DNA of 64,000 nt from Croceibacterium atlanticum (GCF_001008165.2 NZ_CP011452.2:1488001-1552000); one strand, 5' to 3'. Shown: positions 53,172 through 62,717, numbered from the stretch's first letter. The notes: generated by a model not told the origin, from the sequence alone. A program made the numbers and translations.

Positions 53172-55058
53172 ATGAGTTTCGCAGGCAAGGTCTGGCGTCT
53201 GCTGGTCGGCATCAAGGATGCGCTGGCTCTTATCTTCCTGTTGCTGTTCTTCCTTGCCTTGTTCAGCGTGTTGAGCGCACGGCCAAGCCCCGGCACGGTC
53301 CGCGAAGGGGCGCTGTTGCTGGACCTTGACGGCACCGTGGTGGAGGAAGTTTCCCCCATCGATCCGGTAGAAGTGCTGCTGTCTTCCGCCCTGCCCACGC
53401 GCGAATATGCCGCGCGCGATCTGATCCGCGCGATCGACGGCGCCGCCGCGGACGAACGGATCAAGGTGCTGGCGCTGGACATGACCAGCTTCCTCGGCGG
53501 TGGGCAGGTGCATTTGCAGGAAGTGGGCGAAGCGCTGGACCGGTTCCGCGCGGCCGGCAAGCCGATCCTGGCCTATGCCGTGGCCTATAGTGACGATTCC
53601 ATGCTGCTGGCCGCCCATGCCAGCGAGGTGTGGGTCGATCCGATGGGCGGCGCGGCCCTTACCGGCCCCGGCGGCACGCGGCTGTTCTATGGCGGCCTGA
53701 TCGAACGGCTGAAGATCAATGCCCATGTCTTCCGCGTCGGCACGTATAAGAGCGCGGTCGAACCCTATATGCGCAGCGACATGTCGCCCGAAGCGCGCGA
53801 AAATTACCAGGCGCTCTATGGTTCGCTGTGGACCGAATGGCAGGCGAATGTGAAACAGGCCCGCCCCAAGGCCGATCTGGAAGCGGCGGCCCAGCGCGCG
53901 CCGGAACTGATCCGCGCTGCTGGCGGCAATCTGGCGCAGGCGGCGCTGCAGGCCGGGCTGGTGGATCGCACCGGCACCCGCGTGGAATGGGGGGAACGGC
54001 TGGCCCAGATCGCGGGCGAGGACCGCTGGAGCAGTGAACCGGGCGCCTTCGCCGCGACCGATCTCAAGACCTGGCTGGCCGCCAACAAGCCCGCCAGATC
54101 GGGCGGCAGGATCGGGGTGATCACCATTTCCGGCGAAATCAGCGACGGGGATGCCGGCCCCGGCGAAGCAGGCGCGGAACGGATCGTCGGCCTGCTGAAC
54201 GATGCGCTGGACGACGATCTGAAAGCGCTGGTGGTGCGCGTCAATTCGCCCGGCGGCACGGTTACGGGATCGGAAGCGATCCGCCGCGCCATTCTGCGCC
54301 ACAAGGCGAAGGACATCCCGATCGCGATTTCCATGGGCAATGTCGCGGCCAGCGGCGGATATTGGGTTTCCACCGCGGGCGACCGCATCTTTGCCGAACC
54401 GGAAACCATCACCGGGTCGATCGGCATTTACGGCGTGTTGCCCACTTTCGAAAACGCGCTGGCCGAATGGGATGTCCACTCCGACGGTGTGCGCACCACG
54501 CCCCTGTCCGGCCAGCCGGACGTGCTGGGCGGGCTGACGCCGGAAGCGGCGGACGTGATGCAGCTGACCATCGAATCGGGATATGAAACCTTCCTGTCGC
54601 TGGTCGCCAGATCTCGCGGGATCACGCGCGAACGGGCGGATGAGCTCGGCCAGGGTCGTGTCTGGGATGGCGGCACTGCGCGGCAGATGGGCCTGGTGGA
54701 CCAGTTTGGCGATTTGCAGGTCGCCCTCGCCTGGGCGGCGCAGCAGGCGCAATTGAAGGACGGCGCCTGGTATGCCGATTATCTGGGCGCGGAAGACGAT
54801 CCCTACGCCCCCATGCTGGAACGGCTGCTGGGGGAAAACACGCGCGAAACCGCCAGCATGGACATGTTTGCATTGCTGGCCCGCCGGCAAGGCGCGCTGG
54901 CGGATCGCGTGGCGGATGACTTGTCCGGCCTGCTGGAAATCCGCGGTGCGCAGGCCCGCTGCCTCGAATGCCCGCCCATCATCGCAACCGGATCGCGCCG
55001 CACATCGGGCAGCGGCACATTGTTGCAACGGATCGCGGCGCGCCTGATGCTGGACTGA
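53172..55058 (+). CDS. sppA: Signal peptide peptidase SppA, long (67K) type
   Basis: SppA degrades leftover signal peptides in the membrane. The 628-residue protein has an N-terminal transmembrane helix (about 15-36, [20 protein letters not shown]) and two tandem S49 peptidase domains. In E. coli-type SppA the general base Lys is in the first domain and the Ser in the second: here K193 ([10 protein letters not shown]) and S394 (NVAASGGYW). Both are intact. The start at 53172 has GAGG upstream; an in-frame ATG at 53022 would overlap pyrB and precede the membrane anchor with 50 residues. It is divergent from pyrB. Confidence 0.95.
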   Translation: MSFAGKVWRLLVGIKDALALIFLLLFFLALFSVLSARPSPGTVREGALLLDLDGTVVEEVSPIDPVEVLLSSALPTREYAARDLIRAIDGAAADERIKVLALDMTSFLGGGQVHLQEVGEALDRFRAAGKPILAYAVAYSDDSMLLAAHASEVWVDPMGGAALTGPGGTRLFYGGLIERLKINAHVFRVGTYKSAVEPYMRSDMSPEARENYQALYGSLWTEWQANVKQARPKADLEAAAQRAPELIRAAGGNLAQAALQAGLVDRTGTRVEWGERLAQIAGEDRWSSEPGAFAATDLKTWLAANKPARSGGRIGVITISGEISDGDAGPGEAGAERIVGLLNDALDDDLKALVVRVNSPGGTVTGSEAIRRAILRHKAKDIPIAISMGNVAASGGYWVSTAGDRIFAEPETITGSIGIYGVLPTFENALAEWDVHSDGVRTTPLSGQPDVLGGLTPEAADVMQLTIESGYETFLSLVARSRGITRERADELGQGRVWDGGTARQMGLVDQFGDLQVALAWAAQQAQLKDGAWYADYLGAEDDPYAPMLERLLGENTRETASMDMFALLARRQGALADRVADDLSGLLEIRGAQARCLECPPIIATGSRRTSGSGTLLQRIAARLMLD

Positions 55059-55133
55059 ACAGCCACAGAATGCTTGCCAGCGCCGCCCGACCATGGCAAA
55101 GGCGCGCCCCTGCCAGAATCGCAGAGTTCAGGC

Positions 55134-55208
55134 GGGCGCGTAGCTCAGTGGTAGAGCACACCCTTCACACGGGTGGGGTCGCAAGTTCAATCCTTGCCGC
55201 GCCCACCA
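55134..55208 (+). tRNA. tRNA-Val (anticodon CAC)
   Basis: The acceptor stem GGGCGCG (55134-55140) pairs perfectly with CGCGCCC (55198-55204), followed by ACCA. The anticodon stem CACCC/GGGTG encloses TTCACAC with anticodon CAC. The T-loop is AGTTCAATCCT. The 75-base gene has a normal D-loop (TAGCTCAGTGGTAGAGCA). Confidence 0.96.
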
Positions 55209-55338
55209 TCTTTTCAGATACTTAGCTGAATAGATGGCCCCACTACTTCGTTCAGGGGTATTTTCGGGGTAGTGAAAAGAAAGCGACCCGCAGTGTCCTG
55301 CGAGCCGCTTCCTTCGGTCCATAGCCTTGGATACCTCT

Positions 55339-55356
55339 CCCCGGCGTTCGCCGGGG
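55339..55356. terminator. Hairpin downstream of tRNA-Val
   Basis: CCCCGGC and GCCGGGG (55339-55345 with 55350-55356) form a perfect stem around GTTC; on the plus strand CTGTTTCT follows. It may end the tRNA transcript or the convergent HTH gene transcript. Confidence 0.5.
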
Positions 55357-55405
55357 CTGTTTCTACGTACAAGGCTTCGACTGGCGAAGAACGCCGCGTC
55401 GGGAC

Positions 55406-55918
55406 TTAAGCCGATTGTTTGTGCTTGGGCTGCGTGAGTGCCTTGCTCCGAGCCTTCGCCTCCTCCTTCGCTTGCGTGAACTCAGGCTCGAGCTCCTGCA
55501 TCTTCTTCACCAGTCCCGAGAGGTCGTACTCGTTGCTGGTCTTGCCCTTGCCGGGCTTGGTTCGCCCGATCCGACGAATCAGACCTGCGCCTTCCATCTC
55601 GGCGATGTGTCGCTGAATTTGACGCGGGCTCATTCCCATACGCTCAGCAATCGTCGCCTTCGACGGCCAAGGCCTCCGTTCCGCAGCCCACCACTGATCG
55701 AGGAGCTGCATCACGATGTTGAACTGGACGGGGTTGAGCCCGATCCTCGCTTGCGCCTTCATCAGCATAGAGGGCGTGATGCAAAAGCCTACGTCCATCA
55801 CAGGCTTGCCGAACTTCTTCTCCGAGGCCTTGCGTGTGTCGGGCTTACCGGCCATCGCCAGAAGGTTGACGAAGTCGACGACCTTGGCCTCGGTGTCGTT
55901 TTTGGTATTGTCGCTCAT
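55406..55918 (-). CDS. Winged-helix (HTH_36-like) DNA-binding protein in a tRNA-proximal patch
   Basis: A 170-residue protein. The start at 55918 is preferred: AAAGGCGGT lies 7 bases before it (an ATG one codon earlier is too close). Residues about 55-125 form a winged-helix domain: LNPVQFNIVMQLLDQWW, then WPSKATIAERMGMSPRQIQRHIAEMEGAGLI with the wing RRIGRTKPGKGKTSNEYDL. Such domains occur in plasmid replication initiators and phage or island regulators. The C-terminus (about 130-170) is a Lys/Glu/Ala coiled coil. The gene is less GC-rich than the chromosome and sits just downstream of tRNA-Val. No integrase is visible. The function is unknown. Confidence 0.72.
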   Translation of the reverse strand: MSDNTKNDTEAKVVDFVNLLAMAGKPDTRKASEKKFGKPVMDVGFCITPSMLMKAQARIGLNPVQFNIVMQLLDQWWAAERRPWPSKATIAERMGMSPRQIQRHIAEMEGAGLIRRIGRTKPGKGKTSNEYDLSGLVKKMQELEPEFTQAKEEAKARSKALTQPKHKQSA

Positions 55919-56428
55919 CATACCGCCTTTCGATGGTCTGATAATGCGCCCAACAGAGCGATTTGCAAGCGATACGATAGGACGTTTGCGACCTATGCGA
56001 CGAGACATCGAGGACTTGTGGCTACAGTCGCCACCGGCCTATGAAGTAGGACGCGTTCCGAACCGCCACGCATCGTAACGGTCAGCACGAACTAGTACGG
56101 TGGAGCCCCAGACGCTGACGTCCTATGGGGCACGCCTTTTCCAAGCTAATATTGGCGCTCATTCGTAATTGGGTGCTCGATTCTGATACCGGCCTCCTCG
56201 AGAAATTCCTTAAAGCCGATGGTGCGAGCCCTCGCTTTCGAAGGGCTTGCGGCATCGGAGGCAAGGCCGGGTCTCGGTCGGCATGGGCTCGCCATGCACG
56301 TCCCGGCGCTTGTCCCCATGTGTGTCATGGCCCGCGTTGCTCACGCGACTTCGAGCAGCGTCAACGTCGATCCGCAGGCCTAGCGTTGACCATCGCTTAT
56401 TGTGTCACGAACGAGAACCACCACATCA
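55919..56428. other. Intergenic patch of atypical composition, no gene recognised
   Basis: About 510 bases between the winged-helix gene and the DUF2520 gene. It should include the promoter of the winged-helix gene (AT-richer at 55935-56060). From 56100 to 56400 no reading frame is protein-like, and codon and base use differ from neighbours. A copy of the tRNA-Val 3' end, which would mark an integration site, was not found. Confidence 0.55.
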
Positions 56429-57364
56429 TCACTCCAGCCCGGACACACTCCCATCCGCAGAACCGCCAAGCAATTCCAGCAGCAGCGAGGTGCCTGCTGG
56501 CTCGTTGTCCTGTCTTGCAAGCTCTTCGGCGGTGGCGATGGCCATGGCTCGGTATGTCGGGAGCAGGGCCGGGGCGTGTTTTTCCAGTGTCGCCAGGTGA
56601 TCGCGGATCGTGCCTGCATCTCCGCGCTTCACGGGGCCTGAAAGCGCGTCGAAACCGCTGGCCAGCACATTGTCCAGGGCAGCGTGAACGAGCGGGGAAA
56701 GCAGGCTGGCCGGATCGTCCACTCCGGCCGTTCTGAGCGCATCCAACGCCCCGCTCAGAAGTGTGACGAGGTGGTTTGCCGCATGGCACAGGGCCGCATG
56801 ATACAGCGTCCGGTGATCTTCATCGATCATCACCGGCACACCTTCCAGAGCCTCCACAATCGCGCGGGCACGGCCGGTCGCTTCCTCCGGCGCGGCCGTG
56901 ATGGCAAAGCGGGCGCCTGCCATTCTCGCGCTTTCCAGTTCCGGCTGGCCGGTGAAGGTCATCGCCGGATGGATCGCCGCGGTTTCGGCCCCGAGGGCGA
57001 GCAGCGGCGCCAGAATATTCGTTCCGCTGCCGCCGCTGACGTGAAAAACCAGCTTGCCCTGCCATTGCACCGGGGCCTGGGCAATCGTCCGGACGATCCC
57101 GGCGATGGCATCGTCGGACACCGCGATGGCGATCACATCGGATCGGGCGAGGAGAGCGGGAAGCGAGGCTTCGGCATGGCCTCCGGTCTCACTGGCGGCG
57201 GCCCTGCAGCTATCGGGCGAGCGGCCCCAGAGAACAGGCGCGCCCATGCCGCGCCGCACGAGCCCGCAGGAAAGCGCGCGTGCCACCCGGCCGGTTCCGA
57301 TGATCCCGACCTGTCCGACGGGGAATTTCTCTTTCACGCCCCAGCGATAGCCCCGGCAATCCAT
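56429..57364 (-). CDS. Rossmann-fold DUF2520 protein
   Basis: A 311-residue NAD(P)-binding protein. The N-terminal Rossmann motif is GIIGTGRVARALSCGL, followed by IAVSDDAIAGIV and the conserved FHVSGGSG and AIHPAMTFTG typical of the Rossmann-like/DUF2520 family. The C-terminal half (about 175-300) is all-helical with YHAALCHAANHLVTLLSGALDAL. The domain order resembles 6-phosphogluconate dehydrogenase-like and ketopantoate reductase relatives, but the substrate is unknown. It is the last gene of a minus-strand run flavodoxin-like - DUF3175 - DUF2520 (38-base gap to DUF3175). The start may also be 57373. Confidence 0.85.
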   Translation of the reverse strand: MDCRGYRWGVKEKFPVGQVGIIGTGRVARALSCGLVRRGMGAPVLWGRSPDSCRAAASETGGHAEASLPALLARSDVIAIAVSDDAIAGIVRTIAQAPVQWQGKLVFHVSGGSGTNILAPLLALGAETAAIHPAMTFTGQPELESARMAGARFAITAAPEEATGRARAIVEALEGVPVMIDEDHRTLYHAALCHAANHLVTLLSGALDALRTAGVDDPASLLSPLVHAALDNVLASGFDALSGPVKRGDAGTIRDHLATLEKHAPALLPTYRAMAIATAEELARQDNEPAGTSLLLELLGGSADGSVSGLE

Positions 57365-57402
57365 TGTTTCCACCCGGATCGGTGGTCAGGGCGGGCCGCA
57401 GT

Positions 57403-57675
57403 TCAGTTCTTGCCGAACAGGGCGCGCAATTCATCCTTTGCCCGTTCCAGCTTTTCCCTGTCTGCTTTCGACAGATTGCCGCCGGCGCGGTTGATGTAGA
57501 AAGTCAGCATGCTCATTGCCGATTGCAGCGGCGTTCCCTTGCGCCGTTTGCTCTGTTCGGCAGACCGTTTGAGCGATCTGGCGATGTCCTTCGGATCTTT
57601 CCAGGTGAAAACGCCCTCTTCCAGATCCAGCGAGTCCGAACCTTCGGTAACGTTTTGAGACCATTTTTCCGTCAT
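57403..57675 (-). CDS. DUF3175 family small protein
   Basis: A 90-residue basic protein. The core KRSAEQSKRRKGTPLQSAMSMLTFYINRAGGNLS matches the DUF3175 family found in many proteobacteria, often as a stress-induced small protein of unknown role. The N-terminus contains LEEGVFTWKDPKDIARSL, also conserved. No catalytic or membrane features are visible. It follows the flavodoxin-like gene by 7 bases, suggesting one transcript. Confidence 0.82.
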   Translation of the reverse strand: MTEKWSQNVTEGSDSLDLEEGVFTWKDPKDIARSLKRSAEQSKRRKGTPLQSAMSMLTFYINRAGGNLSKADREKLERAKDELRALFGKN

Positions 57676-57682
57676 GGCGGCA

Positions 57683-58294
57683 TCATCCCGGATAGGGGCT
57701 CTTCTTCAGCAGGCCTGCGAGATGGGCGGCATTGGACGCCACCATTTCGGCTGTCTGGGCGGTCTTGTCCGGAACTTTGGAAAGATCCTTGAAATCGGTT
57801 GAGCCCATGGCTTCCCCGACCCAGTAGCAGGCCGCCACGGCGGGCACGGTCCATCCCGTGTCGTTCAGCGCCTGAAACAGGCTGGCCGATACGCAATGCG
57901 CGCCGTCTTCATTGCCCACGATCGCGGCGATGGCGACTTTCGAATAGCTGGGCATACGGCCGTTCTCATCGGTTTCGCCGGTAAAAGCATCCATCCGTTC
58001 CAGCGCCCGTTTCGCGATACTGGACATTTGCCCCATCCAGATGGGCGTGCCGAATATCAGGATGTCATGGGCGAGGATCTTCTTGCGCAATTCGGGCCAG
58101 TCATCCCCCTTCCCTTCATCCGATGTTACGCCGGGTTTCATGTCATGATCGGCCAGCCGAATGGTTTCCGCCAGCTTCACGCCCTGTTTTTGCAGTTTCT
58201 CTTCCAGGACGGCAATCATCGCATCGGTCGATGACTTGTCCCCTCCGCTTTTCTTCAGCGTTGCGTTCAGCGCGATCGCGGTAAGATCCGACAT
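57683..58294 (-). CDS. Flavodoxin-fold NAD(P)H/FMN reductase-like protein
   Basis: A 203-residue protein with a flavodoxin fold. The N-terminal AIALNATLKKSGGDKSSTDAMI provides the FMN phosphate loop, HDILIFGTPIWMGQMSS the flavin-edge loop (GTPIW), and VGNEDGAHCVSASLFQALNDTGW the third flavin-binding segment. It most likely reduces FMN or quinones. The start at 58294 is favoured by AAGAGG 9 bases upstream; an ATG at 58303 lies too near that site. It is the first gene of the run with DUF3175 and DUF2520 and is divergent from cinA-like. Confidence 0.85.
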   Translation of the reverse strand: MSDLTAIALNATLKKSGGDKSSTDAMIAVLEEKLQKQGVKLAETIRLADHDMKPGVTSDEGKGDDWPELRKKILAHDILIFGTPIWMGQMSSIAKRALERMDAFTGETDENGRMPSYSKVAIAAIVGNEDGAHCVSASLFQALNDTGWTVPAVAACYWVGEAMGSTDFKDLSKVPDKTAQTAEMVASNAAHLAGLLKKSPYPG

Positions 58295-58412
58295 GTTTTT
58301 CATCCTCTTGCCGATTTTGGTCTTCCCGCTTGCAACGGTTTGAATTTCAGATCGTTTCTCGGGCTGAACCAACAAATCACTCCTCCTGCCGGGTTTCAGA
58401 AGGGACATATGG

Positions 58413-58907
58413 ATGAGCCGGAACAGAACCATTGCCGATCTGGTGGACCAGCTGGGCGAAGCCCGCTGTTCGGATGGTCCCAGCCTTGCCGTGGTGGAAA
58501 GCTGCACCGGCGGCATGTTCTGTTCCTCCCTTGTCGCGAACCCGGATGTGAGCGGCGCCCTGGAACGCGGCTTTGTCGTCTATTCGAACGAGGCGAAATG
58601 CGATTTGCTGGGGCTGGACCGCGCGGAGGTGGAGGCTTGCGAAGGTGTCAGCCCCGAACTGGCGGACAAGATGGCGCAGGCCGGGCTGGATCGCAGCCGC
58701 GCCGATATCAGCATTTCGATTACCGGCTTTGCCGGCCCGCAGGAGAATGACGAGGAAGTCGGGCTGGTGCATATCGCCCTTGCGAAACGGGAAACGGCAG
58801 GAGAGCGGCAGACATGCCATTTCGGTGACATCGGGCGCCGGGCCGTCTGCGAAGAATCCGTGGCGGCCGCGCTGAAACTGTTGCTGGCGAATATTCGCCG
58901 CGATTGA
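58413..58907 (+). CDS. CinA-family nicotinamide-nucleotide amidohydrolase (C-terminal domain only)
   Basis: A 164-residue stand-alone CinA C-terminal (PncC) domain, which deamidates nicotinamide mononucleotide. Motifs are ESCTGG (29-34), GFVVYSNEAK and ISITGFAGP. E. coli PncC/YgaD has the same single-domain form; other bacteria fuse it to a MoCF-type domain. Here the MoCF domain is absent. GAAGGG lies upstream of the ATG. The gene converges on the molybdenum oxidoreductase operon behind a hairpin. Confidence 0.9.
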   Translation: MSRNRTIADLVDQLGEARCSDGPSLAVVESCTGGMFCSSLVANPDVSGALERGFVVYSNEAKCDLLGLDRAEVEACEGVSPELADKMAQAGLDRSRADISISITGFAGPQENDEEVGLVHIALAKRETAGERQTCHFGDIGRRAVCEESVAAALKLLLANIRRD

Positions 58908-58908
58908 C

Positions 58909-58939
58909 CGCTTCCCGGTGCTTGCACGCCGGGGAAGCG
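58909..58939. terminator. Hairpin between the cinA-like gene and the Mo-oxidoreductase operon
   Basis: CGCTTCCC-GG-TG (from 58909) pairs with CG-CC-GGGGAAGCG (to 58939) around CTTGCA, with one bulge. It lies between convergent stops; no T run. Confidence 0.55.
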
Positions 58940-58953
58940 CGCAGCCGCTCAAT

Positions 58954-61167
58954 TCAGTCCGGCAAGCCGGCCAGAACCTTGTCGGGCGTCATGGGAAATT
59001 CGAACAGGCGCGCACCGCATGCATTGTAGATCGCATTGGCGATGGCAGCCGCCCCGCCGCACATGCCCAGTTCGCCAATGCCCTTGGCCTGGATCGGACT
59101 GGCCACCGGATCCCGTTCCTCGATCATCAAGACGTCGAGATCGGGAACATCCCGGTGCACGGGGACGTGATATTCCGCCAGATCGCAATTCGCCAGATGG
59201 CCATCCACGGGATCGAACAGAAGCGCCTCTGTCAGCGCAGCGCCGATGCTCCAGGTGATGCCCCCAAGACATTGCGATCGGGCGGTCTTTTCGTTGAGGA
59301 CGCGCCCGAAGCCGAAGGCCCCCAGCATCCGGTTGACCCGTGCCTCGCCCGTAAAATCATTCACCCGGACTTCGGCAAAGAATGCACCATATCCTGCGGC
59401 CGTGAAATCATCGGTAATATCGCCTGGCTGGTAATGCCCTTCGGCCTCCAGCTGTTTGCCATCCAGCAATTGATCCAGCGGAAGGCTGCCGCCGTGCCAG
59501 CTCGCAATGCCGTCTTTCAGCGAAATCTCTTCGGCTGATGTTCCGGCAAGCTTCGCGATCCGGCCGCGCAGATCCTCGCACGCCACGAACACGGCCGATC
59601 CGGCAGAGGATGCGCCCCAGCTGCCGCCCGAACCCGAAGCGCGCGGAAAATCCGTATCGCCCAGTTCGACCAGCACTTTTTCCGGCTCCAACCCAAGCAT
59701 TTCCGCCGCGACCTGCCGCAATATGGCATAGCTGCCCGTGCCGATATCCGTCATGTCCGTCTGGACGACGGCAGTGGCATCGGGCTGGAGGAGAACGCGG
59801 GCCTTCGCTTCCATCACATTGTGCACACGCGCGGCACCGGCCATGCCTGTGCCGATCCACCATTCGCCCTCTTTCTTCTGCCGTGGGCGGCGCGGCCCCT
59901 TCTGCCATCCGCCCTTCTCCCACCCGAACGCCCTGGCGCCTTCCTGCAGGCATTCGGCATATTTGCGGGAAGAGAATGGCAGGCCGCTGGCCGGGTGTTT
60001 TTCCGGCAGGTTCCGCAGCCGCAATTCCACCGGATCGATATCTGCCTTTTCGGCAAGCACATCCATCGCGGCTTCCAGGGCAGGCATTCCCACCGCTTCG
60101 CCAGGGGCGCGGACGGAACCGGCGGTCATCCGGTGAATACGGGCCAGTTCCAGTTCAAGATGCCGGTTCTCCCCGGCATAGAGGAATTCGCTGGATTGCA
60201 GCACGGGTTCGGCAAAGGATTCGCCCGGAAGGTTTGAAACGCGCGCTTCATGGCCGAAGCCGATCAACCGCCCGTCCTCATCGCAGGCCAGCCTCAACCG
60301 CTGGCGTGTTTCGGACCGGCGCATCACGCATTGCAGCACCTGTTGCCGGCTCAAGACCACGCGAACGGGCCTCTGCAGCGCCATCGCAGCAATCGATGCG
60401 GCAACGGTTTCCTGGCTGATGCCCAGCTTCGATCCGAAACCGCCGCCGACATAGGGCGCCAGCAACCGGATATCGTCTTCCTCCAGGCCCAGGCAATCGG
60501 CCAGTTCGGCAATGTTGAATTTGAGCATTTGCAGCGAAGCGTGCACGGTCAGGCGCTGCCCATCCCATTGGGCGATGGCGGCGTGGGGCTCCATCGCGGC
60601 GCTGGAATGCCCATGCGTGCGATAGGTCACATCGACATTATGGGCCGCGATCTTCATCGCATGGGCGAGATCGCCCTGCCTGGTGCCGCCTTGCGATTCA
60701 GCGCCAGCATTTTCCGGATCCAGCGGCACGTCAGACAGCGCATCTGCCCGGTATTGCACCTTCAGATGCCGGGCCGCATCGCGCGCCTGTTCAAAGTTTT
60801 CCGCCACGACAAGAGCGATCGGCTGCCCGAAATAGCCCACCTTCCTTGCCGGTTGGGCCGGCGCTTTGGCAGCCGTTCCCTGGGCCGGGCGCGCGGTCAG
60901 GCGGTCATCATCGATCACGGCGATCACGCCGGGCATGTCCATGACCGAAGATGCGTCGATACCGGTCACTTCACCGCGGGTGAACGGGGCCGTCACCAGC
61001 ACCCCTTCCGCGCAGTTTTCGATGGCATATTCAGCAGCGTAAGGTGCGGTTCCGGTTGTCTTGGCAATTCCGTCCGGCCGGGAAACCGGCTTGCCGATCA
61101 CCTTCTGCTGCGTCTTGTCCAATATGTTGCGCGTATCGGGCTTGTCCTGCTTCAACCGGACGCTCAT
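58954..61167 (-). CDS. Molybdopterin-binding subunit of xanthine dehydrogenase-family oxidoreductase (PaoC/YagR-like)
   Basis: The large subunit carrying the molybdenum cofactor. The 737-residue protein has the aldehyde oxidase/xanthine dehydrogenase a/b hammerhead domain (about 20-135), molybdopterin-binding motifs QWDGQRLTVHASLQ and GGGFGSKLGISQETVAASIA, and the catalytic Glu in KGIGELGMCGG (E699), as expected for the active-site base. The absence of N-terminal FeS domains and the three-gene layout match PaoABC periplasmic aldehyde oxidoreductase, but no Tat signal is seen in the FeS subunit. It overlaps the FAD subunit gene by 4 bases. The substrate is not deducible. Confidence 0.92.
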   Translation of the reverse strand: MSVRLKQDKPDTRNILDKTQQKVIGKPVSRPDGIAKTTGTAPYAAEYAIENCAEGVLVTAPFTRGEVTGIDASSVMDMPGVIAVIDDDRLTARPAQGTAAKAPAQPARKVGYFGQPIALVVAENFEQARDAARHLKVQYRADALSDVPLDPENAGAESQGGTRQGDLAHAMKIAAHNVDVTYRTHGHSSAAMEPHAAIAQWDGQRLTVHASLQMLKFNIAELADCLGLEEDDIRLLAPYVGGGFGSKLGISQETVAASIAAMALQRPVRVVLSRQQVLQCVMRRSETRQRLRLACDEDGRLIGFGHEARVSNLPGESFAEPVLQSSEFLYAGENRHLELELARIHRMTAGSVRAPGEAVGMPALEAAMDVLAEKADIDPVELRLRNLPEKHPASGLPFSSRKYAECLQEGARAFGWEKGGWQKGPRRPRQKKEGEWWIGTGMAGAARVHNVMEAKARVLLQPDATAVVQTDMTDIGTGSYAILRQVAAEMLGLEPEKVLVELGDTDFPRASGSGGSWGASSAGSAVFVACEDLRGRIAKLAGTSAEEISLKDGIASWHGGSLPLDQLLDGKQLEAEGHYQPGDITDDFTAAGYGAFFAEVRVNDFTGEARVNRMLGAFGFGRVLNEKTARSQCLGGITWSIGAALTEALLFDPVDGHLANCDLAEYHVPVHRDVPDLDVLMIEERDPVASPIQAKGIGELGMCGGAAAIANAIYNACGARLFEFPMTPDKVLAGLPD

Positions 61168-62150
61168 TCTTCCGCTCCCGTCGCTTCTGCCAGCACGGCT
61201 GCAAGGGTGCGGCGCGCCAGCTTGATCTTGAAATCATTGCCGCCATGGGTGCGGGCATCTTCCAGCAGCAGGTGCGCCGCTTCATCGAACAGCGATGCGG
61301 CTGGCGCTTGTCCGGTCAGCAATTGCCCGATGCGCGGATCGTGCCAGGGCTTGTGCGCCAATCCGCCAAAGGCCAGTTCCGCCCGCCCTATCTTCCCGTT
61401 CTCCATCGTCACGATCGCCGCCACGGAAACCAGCGCAAATGCGTAGGACGACCGTTCGCGAACCTTCCGGTAAAGCTGGGTTCCGCCAGTTGGCGGGGGC
61501 AGCGTTACGCCGGTAATGATCTCGCCCGGCGAAAGTTTATTGTCGCGCCACGGTGTATCGCTCGGCAGGCGGTGGAAATCCCGCACCGGGATGACTTTGC
61601 GCTCACCTTCCGCATTCGCGATTTCGACCATCGCGTTCAGCGCCGCCATCGCCACTGCCATGTCGCCGGGATAGGTGGCGATGCACCGATCGCTGGTCCC
61701 CAATATCGCGTGATTGCGCGAAATCCCGTCAATCGCCCCGCAACCCGATCCGGGTTCCCGCTTGTTGCAGGGCTGGTCCACATTGGTAAAATAATAACAG
61801 CGCGTGCGCTGGCACAGATTGCCCGCAGTGGTCGCCTTGTTGCGCAATTGCTGGGTGGCTCCGGCAAGGATCGCCCGTGAAAGCACCGGATAATCCGCGC
61901 GGATCCTCGGGTGGACCGCTACTGCCGTATTCGTGGCATTTGCGCCGATCCTCAGGCCGCCATTCGGCAGATCCTCTATTTCGGCCATCGGCAATCTTTC
62001 GATGCCAACCAGCGTCCGCGGCGTTTCCACCTGCAGCTTCATCAGGTCGATCAGATTGGTCCCGCCTGCCAGCGCCCGCGTATTTTCTTCACCGCAAAGC
62101 TGCGCTGCATGTTCCAGGCGCCGGGCCGGCTGATAATCGAACGGCCTCAT
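61164..62150 (-). CDS. FAD-binding subunit of the Mo-oxidoreductase (PaoB/YagS-like)
   Basis: A 328-residue flavoprotein subunit. The FAD motif is LAGGTNLIDLMK (28-38), with the PCMH-type fold and the C-terminal CO-dehydrogenase flavoprotein domain. An extra cluster motif C113 / C118 / C128 / C137 (GNLCQRTRC...CNKREPGSGC) is the [4Fe-4S] site described in PaoB, which distinguishes it from ordinary xanthine dehydrogenase FAD subunits. It overlaps both neighbouring genes by 4 bases, so the three subunits are translationally coupled. Confidence 0.92.
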   Translation of the reverse strand: MRPFDYQPARRLEHAAQLCGEENTRALAGGTNLIDLMKLQVETPRTLVGIERLPMAEIEDLPNGGLRIGANATNTAVAVHPRIRADYPVLSRAILAGATQQLRNKATTAGNLCQRTRCYYFTNVDQPCNKREPGSGCGAIDGISRNHAILGTSDRCIATYPGDMAVAMAALNAMVEIANAEGERKVIPVRDFHRLPSDTPWRDNKLSPGEIITGVTLPPPTGGTQLYRKVRERSSYAFALVSVAAIVTMENGKIGRAELAFGGLAHKPWHDPRIGQLLTGQAPAASLFDEAAHLLLEDARTHGGNDFKIKLARRTLAAVLAEATGAEE

Positions 62151-62650
62151 GCCCGCTCCCCTTCCGACGCGTGGCGGATCGCGGCGATGATATTGGCATA
62201 GGCCCCGCAGCGGCAGATATTGCCGCTCATCCGTTCGCGAAGCTCCTCCCCGTTGATTTCGACGGGTCCGGTCAGGCTTTCACTTGCATCGCTGGGCCAG
62301 TCATTCGCCAGTTCCTGCAACATGGCGGTGGCTGAACAGATCTGGCCCGGCGTGCAATATCCGCACTGGTATCCATCATGATCCACAAAGGCCTGCTGCA
62401 GGGCAGAAGGTTGCGCCGGCGTGCCCAGCCCTTCGATCGTGGTGACGCTGTCGCCATCATGGGTCACGGCCAGGGACAGGCAGCTATTGATGCGCATTCC
62501 GTTCACCAGCACGGTGCAGGCCCCGCACTGGCCATGATCGCATCCCTTTTTCGATCCTGTCAGCCCAAGATGGTGCCGCAGGAAATCGAGCAGGCTGACA
62601 CGCGGATCATCCGGCAGTTCATGGGTCTGATCGTTGATGGTGATTGGCAA
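62147..62650 (-). CDS. [2Fe-2S] subunit of the Mo-oxidoreductase (PaoA/YagT-like, no Tat signal)
   Basis: A 167-residue iron-sulfur subunit with two [2Fe-2S] clusters. The plant-type site is C37, C42, C45, C57; the second is C96, C99, C146, C148. All eight ligands are present. The protein starts directly with MPITINDQTHELPDD, whereas E. coli PaoA has a twin-arginine signal, so this enzyme is predicted cytoplasmic. AAAGGAAAG lies upstream of the start. It is the first subunit gene of the operon and follows the DUF1989 gene by 67 bases. Confidence 0.93.
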   Translation of the reverse strand: MPITINDQTHELPDDPRVSLLDFLRHHLGLTGSKKGCDHGQCGACTVLVNGMRINSCLSLAVTHDGDSVTTIEGLGTPAQPSALQQAFVDHDGYQCGYCTPGQICSATAMLQELANDWPSDASESLTGPVEINGEELRERMSGNICRCGAYANIIAAIRHASEGERA

Positions 62651-62717
62651 GAATCTTTCCTTTCACCTCTTCCAACGGCCAGGTGCAAAAGCGTTTCCCC
62701 GGTGCGTGTCCGGGCAG

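Noticed and set aside
53052-55094. 680-codon minus-strand frame opposite sppA
   Set aside because: Antisense shadow without recognisable domain; sppA has both catalytic residues.
55128-55322. Minus-strand frame ending WARQGLNLRPHPCEG across tRNA-Val
   Set aside because: It is the translated antisense of the tRNA gene, a known false-annotation type.
55134-56428. Integrated phage or genomic island with attL/attR at tRNA-Val
   Set aside because: No integrase and no second copy of the tRNA 3' end within the searched region; only a possible remnant can be claimed.
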